From Actinomycetes bacterium (GTDB lineage Bacteria > Actinomycetota > Actinomycetes > Actinomycetales > Dermatophilaceae): a stretch of DNA of 5,119 nucleotides. Numbering within the stretch: position 1 is the stretch's first letter; every line of letters starts with the position of its first letter. The stretch lies in NCBI GenBank assembly GCA_023389095.1, contig JAEWFB010000556.1, positions 1-5,119 of the forward strand, read 5' to 3'. The notes beneath the pieces were generated by a model that made no database searches, had not been told where the DNA came from, and worked only from the letters and a program-made list of their open reading frames with translations. This document shows, one piece after another, positions 1 to 4,573 of the stretch. The position numbers and the translations under genes are program-made.

Positions 1-511
1 CGGGCGCCGCGCGCTGGGGGGCGCGCGGCGCCCCCCGCCCACGGCCCTGCTGGACGAACCGGTGCTCGACGAGCACCTCGTACTTCGTCGCGACGACCTG
101 GCTGACCGAGGTGAAGTCGCGCGCACCGCCGGTCAGCTTGTAGGTGATGAACGCCCAGACGAGGCCGAAGATCGCGCCGAAGGCGATCGTGAAGACGAAG
201 GCGCCGAGCGCGGCATTCGCCGAGTCGAAGAGCGAGAAGACGAGGGCGACGAAGCCACCGAGCCAGGCGCCGGACAGTGCCCCACCGCCGAGGATCCGAC
301 CCATCGTCAGCCGTCCCGTCACGCGCTCGATCTGCTTGAGGTCGGTGCCGACGATCATGACGTTCTGGACGGGGAACTCGTGGTCCGACAGGTAGTCGAC
401 GGCCTTCTGCGCCTCGGCGTAGTCGTCGTAGATGCCGAGCGACATGGGGTAGTCGAGGGTCAGCGCCTTGATCGCGCCGGGACCGAGACCGCGGGCTGGC
501 TGGGTGCTCAT
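1..511 (-). CDS. YflT-like general stress membrane protein (C-terminus cut by the left edge)
   Basis: An open minus-strand frame begins with ATG at 511-509 and runs off the left edge without a stop; 170 residues are visible. The N-terminal part (about residues 24-66) contains IYDDYAEAQKAVDYL and VMIVGTDLKQIERVTGRL, which resembles the general stress protein 17M / YflT domain found in many actinobacterial 'general stress proteins'. Two hydrophobic Gly/Ala-rich helices follow (about 72-95 and 101-124), suggesting a hairpin anchored in the cytoplasmic membrane. A short domain (SQVVATKYEVLVEH, about 137-150) comes next, then a Gly/Arg/Pro/Ala-rich tail of low complexity. The start is chosen because a -10-like box lies six bases upstream, which suits leaderless translation. 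GAGG is present but sits too close to the ATG to be a normal ribosome site. The biochemical role is unknown; the family label comes from pattern recognition, not a search. Confidence 0.82.
   Translation of the reverse strand, partial: MSTQPARGLGPGAIKALTLDYPMSLGIYDDYAEAQKAVDYLSDHEFPVQNVMIVGTDLKQIERVTGRLTMGRILGGGALSGAWLGGFVALVFSLFDSANAALGAFVFTIAFGAIFGLVWAFITYKLTGGARDFTSVSQVVATKYEVLVEHRFVQQGRGRGAPRAPQRAAP
2..33. repeat. Perfect 13-bp GC inverted repeat (strong hairpin) inside a coding tail
   Basis: GGGCGCCGCGCGC at 2-14 is the exact reverse complement of 21-33, with a six-base loop (TGGGGG) at 15-20. The stem is all G and C and would be very stable. It lies inside the low-complexity Arg/Ala/Pro tail of the stress protein, whose stop is outside the window. 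It may be a consequence of GC-rich tail codons, or a terminator overlapping the end of the gene. Confidence 0.6.
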
Positions 512-517
512 GACCTC

Positions 518-523
518 ATTGTC
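518..523 (-). promoter_or_regulatory. Putative -10 box of a leaderless promoter for the stress protein gene
   Basis: On the minus strand GACAAT lies at 523-518, matching four of six bases of TATAAT. It is followed by six bases and then the ATG at 511. That spacing would put the transcription start at or next to the start codon, as in leaderless actinobacterial mRNAs. No convincing -35 is seen. TTTTGGGAC just upstream could instead be read by an alternative sigma factor. Confidence 0.33.
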
Positions 524-547
524 CCAAAAGATGCTGACCGCATGCTG

Positions 548-570
548 TGGGGCCGCTCGGGGCGGCCCTA
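548..570 (-). terminator. Stem-loop terminator candidate behind the acyl-CoA dehydrogenase gene
   Basis: GGGCCGC at 550-556 pairs with GCGGCCC at 562-568 around a five-base loop (TCGGG). The stem can be extended by a G-T and a T-A pair to 548-570. On the minus strand it begins five bases after the TGA stop at 578-576. No T-run follows, which is common for actinobacterial terminators. It would separate dehydrogenase transcription from the downstream stress protein gene, which has its own putative promoter. Confidence 0.5.
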
Positions 571-575
571 AGCAT

Positions 576-1799
576 TCAGCCCTTGAGCCGGAACTCCTCG
601 AGGAGGCGTCGCCCGATGATCAGTTTCTGGATCTCCGCCGTCCCCTCACCGATGAGCAGCATCGGCGCCTCCCGGTAGAGCCGCTCGATCTCGTACTCCT
701 TGGAGTAGCCGTAGCCGCCGTGGATCCGGAAGGACTGCTCGACGACGTCGGCGCAGTTCTCGGCGGCGAGGTACTTCGCCATGCCGGCCTCGAGGTCGTT
801 GCGGGCACCGGCGTCCTTGAGCCGCGCCGCCTTGACCATCATCTGGTGGCTCGCCTCGACCTTCGTCGCCATGTCCGCGAGCCGGAAGAGGATGCCCTGG
901 TGCTCGGCGATCTTCTTGCCGAAGGTCTCCCGCTGCTGGGCGTAGGAGATCCCCAGCTCGAAGGCCCGCATCGAGACGCCGCAGGCGCGCGCGGCGACGT
1001 TGACCCGGCCCACCTCGACGCCGTCCATCATCTGGTAGAAGCCCTTGCCCGGCTCGCCGCCGAGCAGCTGCGCGGTCGTCGTCCGGTGACCGTCGAGGAC
1101 GAGCTCGGTCGTGTCGACGCCCTTGTACCCCATCTTGTCGATCTTGCCGGGCACCGTGACGCCCTGCGCCGTCTCGCCGAAGCCCGACTCCTTCTCGATG
1201 AGGAAGGTCGACATGTTGGCGTGCGGCCGGTCGGCGCCGAGGTCGGTCCGCACGAGGACGGCGACGAGGTTGGCGCTGCCACCGTTGGTCAGCCACATCT
1301 TCTGGCCGGTGATCGTCCAGTCCCCGGCTGCGCCGGGGGCCCAGTCTCCGTCACCGCCCCAGACGGCCTTGGTGCGAATGCCGGCGACGTCCGACCCGAG
1401 GCCCGGCTCGCTCATCGAGAACGCACCACGCACCTCGCCGGTCGCCATCCGGGGCAGGTAGCGCTGCTTCTGCTCCTCGGTCCCGTGCTGGAGCAGCATG
1501 TACGCCACGATGAAGTGCGTGTTGATGATGCCGCTCACCGACATCCAGCCGCGGGCGATCTCCTCGACGCTCAGGGCATAGGTCAGCAGGGACTCCCCCA
1601 GCCCGCCGTACTCCTCGGGGATCATCAGCCCGAAGATCCCCATCTCCTTCATCCCCTCGACGATGTCGGTGGGGTACTCGTCACGGTGCTCGAGCTCGGT
1701 CGCGACCGGGATGATCTGCTCGTCGACGAACTCCCGCACCAGGCCGAGCAGGTCCTTCTGCTCGTCGGTCAGGCCGTCGGTCGTCTGCAGCCGGGACAT
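576..1799 (-). CDS. Acyl-CoA dehydrogenase (FAD-dependent, short/medium-chain type)
   Basis: This 407-residue enzyme would oxidise an acyl-CoA to the trans-2-enoyl-CoA, passing electrons through FAD to electron-transfer flavoprotein in the cytosol. The full family architecture is present: a helical N-domain, a middle beta domain with the first signature (AFSMSEPGLGSDV, 126-138), and a C-terminal helical bundle with the FAD-contacting R290 in QQRETFGK. The second signature follows (RIHGGYGYSKEYEIERLYRE, 358-377, with Arg in place of the usual leading Gln). The catalytic base is E385 in GEGTAEIQ, the short/medium-chain position. At the isovaleryl-CoA-dehydrogenase position there is a Gly (G264-R265), so that alternative base is absent. 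The ATG at 1799 is preceded by GAGGTGG with a three-base gap. The frame stays open upstream, but the extra residues are Arg-rich and lie in the neighbouring gene. The substrate cannot be read from sequence. From memory the protein resembles FadE19-like enzymes of actinobacterial branched-chain acyl-CoA catabolism. Confidence 0.96.
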   Translation of the reverse strand: MSRLQTTDGLTDEQKDLLGLVREFVDEQIIPVATELEHRDEYPTDIVEGMKEMGIFGLMIPEEYGGLGESLLTYALSVEEIARGWMSVSGIINTHFIVAYMLLQHGTEEQKQRYLPRMATGEVRGAFSMSEPGLGSDVAGIRTKAVWGGDGDWAPGAAGDWTITGQKMWLTNGGSANLVAVLVRTDLGADRPHANMSTFLIEKESGFGETAQGVTVPGKIDKMGYKGVDTTELVLDGHRTTTAQLLGGEPGKGFYQMMDGVEVGRVNVAARACGVSMRAFELGISYAQQRETFGKKIAEHQGILFRLADMATKVEASHQMMVKAARLKDAGARNDLEAGMAKYLAAENCADVVEQSFRIHGGYGYSKEYEIERLYREAPMLLIGEGTAEIQKLIIGRRLLEEFRLKG

Positions 1800-1915
1800 G
1801 GTCCACCTCGGGGTCGGTGATGGTCGGGAACTCCGACGAGTATGCCGACGGCCGAGCGCGCCGGACACGGGCCGAATGCGTGAGTTCGCTCTCGTCGGCT
1901 GCCTACAGTGGCGCC
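1800..1915. promoter_or_regulatory. Divergent intergenic region between acyl-CoA dehydrogenase and esterase
   Basis: This 116-bp gap must carry promoters for both outward-facing genes. On the minus strand CATACT at 1844-1839 matches four of six -10 bases and would give a leader of about 30 nt before the dehydrogenase ATG; its -35 is weak. The plus-strand box is listed separately. A small inverted repeat, GTCGG at 1823-1827 and CCGAC at 1833-1837 with a five-base spacer, lies around the predicted dehydrogenase transcription start and could be a regulator site. GGTCGG also repeats directly at 1812-1817 and 1822-1827. All of these are short patterns in GC-rich DNA and therefore tentative. Confidence 0.35.
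1904..1909 (+). promoter_or_regulatory. Putative -10 box for leaderless transcription of the esterase gene
   Basis: TACAGT fits the actinobacterial TANNNT -10 pattern. It ends six bases before the GTG at 1916, so transcription would begin at the start codon. The hexamer 17 bases upstream (TGAGTT, 1881-1886) is a poor -35. No Shine-Dalgarno precedes the GTG, which agrees with a leaderless message. Confidence 0.42.
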
Positions 1916-2719
1916 GTGCACGTCGCGCAGGTCTCCCGCCGCCGCGCGCTCGCCATCGCCGCGTCCAGTATCGCCGTGGCGGCGACGACCGCCTGCGACC
2001 GGTTCGGCGCGACCGGTGAGGGCGCCTACCTCGCGGGTACGTCCTCCGGCACCCTCGAGTCCCGTTCGGCCCCCGACGGTCGCGCCGACTGGGTGTTCCA
2101 GGCGCCACGGTCCGGGACCCCCAAGGCGCTTGTCGTCTCGCTCCACGGCAAGGGTGGGCGGGCGGTGAGCTCCTTCGAGATGGGCTTCGGGGCGCTCGCG
2201 GCCGACGCCGGCCTCGCGATCGTGTCCGTCTCCGGCGGGGACGGCTACTGGCACGCCCGCCACGACGGCACCGACTCAGGACGGCTCGTCCTTGAGGAGC
2301 TGGTGCCCATGGCCCTCGACCGCGCCGGCCTCCGGAGCGACGCGAGGCTCGGCTTCATCGGCTGGTCGATGGGCGGCTACGGCTCGCTCCTGCTCGCGGG
2401 GCAGCTGCCGCGGGAGCGGCTCCTCGGCGTCGCCCCGATGAGCACGGCCCTGTGGACCTCCCCGGGGGCGAGTGCCCCGGGGGCGTTCGACGACGCCGAG
2501 GACTACCACGCCCACGACGTCTTCGCCCCCGCGCGGCTGCTGCCCGGCATTCCCGTCTCCATCGCGTGCGGGACTCAGGACCCGTTCATCGCGGCCAACC
2601 GCGCCTACGTCGCCAAGCGCCCCGCGACGACGCACGTCTTCGACGAGGGTCACCACGACGGGGACTACTGGCGAGCCCACGCCAAGCACCTCATCCCGTG
2701 GCTCGGGTCGCTCGCCTGA
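1916..2719 (+). CDS. Exported alpha/beta-hydrolase (putative esterase), Tat lipoprotein-like
   Basis: Read from GTG 1916, the protein has 267 residues. The N-terminus has SRRRAL (7-12), a hydrophobic Ala-rich stretch and Cys27 in TTAC, so it looks like a Tat signal peptide with a weak lipobox; the mature enzyme would sit on the outer face of the membrane. The hydrolase fold follows: LHGKGG (76-81, oxyanion-hole region), the nucleophile elbow GWSMGG with Ser151, the likely acid Asp222 in CGTQDPF, and the likely base His247 in GHHDGDYW. This resembles the putative-esterase family that includes esterase D-like and antigen-85-like enzymes, but the substrate is unknown. The frame is also open back to GTG 1817 and ATG 1820. 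I reject those starts because they add 33 or 32 polar residues before the signal peptide and no ribosome-binding site supports them, whereas a -10 box sits exactly before GTG 1916. A stem-loop spans the stop codon. Confidence 0.88.
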   Translation: MHVAQVSRRRALAIAASSIAVAATTACDRFGATGEGAYLAGTSSGTLESRSAPDGRADWVFQAPRSGTPKALVVSLHGKGGRAVSSFEMGFGALAADAGLAIVSVSGGDGYWHARHDGTDSGRLVLEELVPMALDRAGLRSDARLGFIGWSMGGYGSLLLAGQLPRERLLGVAPMSTALWTSPGASAPGAFDDAEDYHAHDVFAPARLLPGIPVSIACGTQDPFIAANRAYVAKRPATTHVFDEGHHDGDYWRAHAKHLIPWLGSLA

Positions 2720-2727
2720 GCGAGCGA
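2708..2727 (+). terminator. Hairpin spanning the esterase stop codon (terminator candidate)
   Basis: TCGCTCGC at 2708-2715 pairs perfectly with GCGAGCGA at 2720-2727 around the four-base loop CTGA, which contains the TGA stop at 2717-2719. No U-tract follows; the next bases are GGAAAACC. It could terminate transcription or protect the 3' end of the message. Confidence 0.4.
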
Positions 2728-2777
2728 GGAAAACCGGTGGCGCGGGTCGGCGCCGCTCCCCCACCATGGGTCCGTAC

Positions 2778-2798
2778 GCGCAGCGGTCCTCGCTGCGC
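2778..2798 (+). other. Hairpin just upstream of the strong Shine-Dalgarno before the kinase
   Basis: GCGCAGCG at 2778-2785 pairs perfectly with CGCTGCGC at 2791-2798 around the loop GTCCT. It ends five bases before the purine-rich GGAAGGAGGAGGT at 2804-2816. It could be a second terminator element for the esterase, or a 5' leader structure affecting translation of the following ORFs. The sequence alone does not decide between these. Confidence 0.4.
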
Positions 2799-2803
2799 CC
2801 GTT

Positions 2804-2816
2804 GGAAGGAGGAGGT
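2804..2816 (+). promoter_or_regulatory. Unusually strong ribosome-binding site facing ATG 2821
   Basis: GGAAGGAGGAGGT contains an almost complete anti-16S match (AAGGAGG and GGAGGT). It lies four bases before ATG 2821, which opens a 40-codon ORF in a different frame from the kinase. The kinase TTG at 2882 has only AGGAG (2869-2873) eight bases upstream. Confidence 0.6.
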
Positions 2817-2820
2817 CGGC

Positions 2821-2943
2821 ATGTCGATCACGGCCCTGGACCACGCACGGTCCACCACCCCTTCCAGCAGGAGCAACTGCGTTGCAGCACAACACTTCTC
2901 AACAGTTCGACGCCAACAAGTACATCGCCGACACCAAGGCTGA
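2821..2943 (+). CDS. Possible 40-residue leader ORF overlapping the kinase start
   Basis: ATG 2821 sits four bases behind the best ribosome-binding site of the window and opens a 40-codon ORF ending in TGA at 2941-2943, about 60 bases inside the kinase gene and in another frame. It starts MSITALDHARSTTPSS, is rich in Ser, Thr, Arg and His, and has no recognisable domain, signal or membrane segment. Eighteen of its first 20 codons end in G or C, as expected for a coding frame here. After about 2880 the pattern is lost in this frame and appears in the kinase frame. Three readings are possible: a translated leader peptide coupled to the kinase; the true kinase N-terminus joined by a +1 frameshift near 2880; or a one-base error in the sequence. 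I cannot choose between them, and the ORF may also be chance. Confidence 0.35.
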   Translation: MSITALDHARSTTPSSRSNCVAAQHFSTVRRQQVHRRHQG

Positions 2944-3733
2944 GCAGCCGCCCGAGGGCGAGCGCTGGTCGACCTGGGACGGCTCGACCCACGGTCCCGG
3001 TCCGAGGCCCGACTGGGTCATCACCGACCTCGGAGCCGTCGAGTCCGAGCTCGGGATCCTCAAGACCGGCAAGGAGGCCGACGTCCACCTGGTCCGCAGG
3101 TGGGTGCCCGGTCGCGGGCCCGGCGTCACCATGGCGGTCAAGCGGTACCGACCCGGCGAGCGCCGGCTCTTCCACCGGGACGCCGGCTACCTCGAGGGCC
3201 GCCGCGTCCGCCGGAGCCGGGAGATGCGGGCCATGGCGCGGCGGACCGAGTTCGGCAAGGAGGTCATCGCCGGTCAGTGGGCCGGGGCCGAGTTCGCCGC
3301 GCTCGGACGGCTCTGGGAGCTCGGGCTGCCCGTCCCCTACCCCGTCCAGCTCTCCGCGACCGAGATGGTCATGGAGTTCATCGGGGACCAGGACTCCGGC
3401 GTCGCAGCACCTCGGCTCGCCCAGTGCCGCCCCGACCCGGACCTCCTCGCCGACCTCTGGGAGCAGGTCCGGCGGGTCATGGCGACCGCCGCGGAGCACG
3501 GCTGGGCGCACGGCGACCTGTCGGCATTCAACCTCCTGCTCGACGGCGACCGGCTCGTCGTCATCGACTGGCCGCAGGTCGTCGACGTCATCGGCAACCC
3601 GCACGGCTTCGAGTTCCTCCGCCGGGACGTCACGAACGTCGCGGACTGGTTCGGCTCCCGGGGGCTCGCGATCGACGTGGAGGACGTCTTCGGCGACCTC
3701 GCAGCACTCGCGACCGGCCACGCCTTCCGGTGA
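2882..3733 (+). CDS. RIO-family atypical serine protein kinase
   Basis: From TTG 2882 the product is 283 residues, cytosolic, with no signal or membrane segment. The RIO kinase motifs appear in order: an ATP-binding loop of RIO type (KTGKEADVHL, 61-70), the ATP-anchoring Lys87 in MAVKRYR, a hinge at MEFIG (164-168), the catalytic loop HGDLSAFN (210-217) with Asp212 and Asn217, and the metal-binding Asp229 in VVIDWPQ, which replaces the DFG of ordinary kinases. EFLRRDVTNVADWF (244-257) matches the conserved RIO C-terminal stretch. All key residues are present, so it should be active. Eukaryotic and archaeal RIO1 acts in small-subunit ribosome maturation; the bacterial role and substrates are not established. 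AGGAG eight bases before the TTG supports this start, and no ATG or GTG lies in frame between the esterase stop and the TTG. A longer N-terminus through a frameshift from ATG 2821 remains possible. The stop lies one base from the convergent transpeptidase stop. Confidence 0.93.
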   Translation: MQHNTSQQFDANKYIADTKAEQPPEGERWSTWDGSTHGPGPRPDWVITDLGAVESELGILKTGKEADVHLVRRWVPGRGPGVTMAVKRYRPGERRLFHRDAGYLEGRRVRRSREMRAMARRTEFGKEVIAGQWAGAEFAALGRLWELGLPVPYPVQLSATEMVMEFIGDQDSGVAAPRLAQCRPDPDLLADLWEQVRRVMATAAEHGWAHGDLSAFNLLLDGDRLVVIDWPQVVDVIGNPHGFEFLRRDVTNVADWFGSRGLAIDVEDVFGDLAALATGHAFR

Positions 3734-3734
3734 G

Positions 3735-4448
3735 TCAGTGCACGACGACCCGCGAGCCCATCGGCATGAGGTTGCGCGCCCAGATCATGTCCATGGCCTT
3801 GACCGAGACCCTGGCACAGCCGTGGCTCGCCGGGTAGGGCGGGATGCTCGTGGACCCGTGGACGGCGATCGCGTCCCGGCGGTTGAAGTAGCGCGGGCGG
3901 TAGAGGTTGCCCAGCGGGCCCCACTCCCAGCCGGCGCTGTAGCCGTAGTAGACCGAGAACCAGCCGGTCGGGGTGTCGGCGAGCGCCCAGCCGCCGCCGG
4001 GCGCCTGGTACCACTGGTTGTTGCCCGTACTCGTGTTGAGGATGACCTGGACGCTGTTGTTGCGGACCACCTTGAGCAGCTGGCGATCCAGGTGGATCTC
4101 GACCCGGTTGGCGGCGACGGTCGTCGACAACGGTGCCGGCCGGACGCCTGCGTTGACCTTGGACCACGTGACGGCTCCGACGGTGCCGTCGCGGGTGATC
4201 CCCGCAGCCTTCTGGATCGCGTAGACGGCCTGCTGGGTCAGCGCGCCGAAGTGCCCGTCGACGCCTCCGAGCCAGTAGCCCAGGGCGCTGAGCCGCTGCT
4301 GCAGTGTCGTGACCGCCGTCCCCGACGACCCGAGCCGCAGCGTCGGGTAGGTCACGGCCGCGGCCGGGCCGCCTCCCAGGAGAAGGCCGCCGACCGCGGC
4401 ACCTCCGACCGATCCGGTGATGAGCGCACGACGCGACAGCTGCCCCAT
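3735..4448 (-). CDS. Exported L,D-transpeptidase with peptidoglycan-binding domain
   Basis: This 237-residue protein would make 3->3 cross-links or exchange reactions on peptidoglycan stem peptides outside the membrane. The N-terminus (MGQLSRRALITG, Gly/Ala/Leu core, AAA around 29-31) is a Tat-type signal peptide with a likely cleavage near residue 31. A PG_binding_1 repeat follows at about 37-97 (LRLGSSGTAVTTLQQRLSALG, with the typical GVDGHFGALTQQAV). The YkuD catalytic domain fills about 114-237: TPTGWFSV, then His197 in AVHGSTSIPPYP, and the signature SHGCARV with His209, nucleophile Cys211 and Arg213. All catalytic residues are present. ATG 4448 is chosen because GGAAGGA lies nine bases upstream and the Tat motif then falls at residue 5. 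An in-frame start further out (4499) adds 17 non-signal residues and has no such site. A cysteine transpeptidase of this type is insensitive to most penicillins but inhibited by carbapenems (family knowledge). Confidence 0.95.
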   Translation of the reverse strand: MGQLSRRALITGSVGGAAVGGLLLGGGPAAAVTYPTLRLGSSGTAVTTLQQRLSALGYWLGGVDGHFGALTQQAVYAIQKAAGITRDGTVGAVTWSKVNAGVRPAPLSTTVAANRVEIHLDRQLLKVVRNNSVQVILNTSTGNNQWYQAPGGGWALADTPTGWFSVYYGYSAGWEWGPLGNLYRPRYFNRRDAIAVHGSTSIPPYPASHGCARVSVKAMDMIWARNLMPMGSRVVVH

Positions 4449-4573
4449 GATCCACAGTCCTTCCGCCCGGGGGTCGCCTCGACGACCCCTGATGCCCACC
4501 TGCGCGCGGCCCCCTCGAGCCCCTCGGTCGAGCGCAGTCCTTGCCTCTTCTGACGTCCCCCGCCAGCAGAAGG
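4449..4573. other. Intergenic gap: leader of the transpeptidase and 3' end of the lyase gene
   Basis: The 125-bp gap has no ORF worth calling. GGGGTCG at 4470-4476 pairs with CGACCCC at 4483-4489 around a six-base loop, forming a hairpin in the transpeptidase 5' leader on the minus strand, just upstream of its ribosome-binding site. A weaker pair, CTTCTG at 4547-4552 and CAGAAG at 4567-4572, begins directly after the lyase stop and could be part of a terminator. No clear -10/-35 pair for the transpeptidase is visible. It may share a transcript with the lyase or use a promoter I cannot recognise. Confidence 0.4.

Noticed and set aside
468..1820. 450-codon plus-strand ORF antisense to the acyl-CoA dehydrogenase
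   Set aside because: Asp/Leu/Val/Arg-rich translation without any family motif; a typical GC-rich mirror frame of a clearly real gene.
1817..1915. Upstream start codons (GTG 1817, ATG 1820) for the esterase
   Set aside because: They would place 32-33 unrelated polar residues before the signal peptide and lack a ribosome site, while a -10 box lies directly before GTG 1916.
1800..2108. Longer acyl-CoA dehydrogenase starting at 2108
   Set aside because: The added 103 residues are Arg/Pro-rich shadow sequence antisense to the esterase gene, and ATG 1799 has a good ribosome site and gives the normal family length.
2828..3721. 297-codon minus-strand ORF opposite the kinase
   Set aside because: Mirror frame of the kinase, rich in Asp, Glu, Val, Leu and Gly with no recognisable fold.
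2472..4553. 693-codon plus-strand ORF running through three genes
   Set aside because: Ser/Arg/Pro/Thr-rich low-complexity translation with no domain; it overlaps the kinase and the antisense of the transpeptidase, both of which have intact catalytic motifs.
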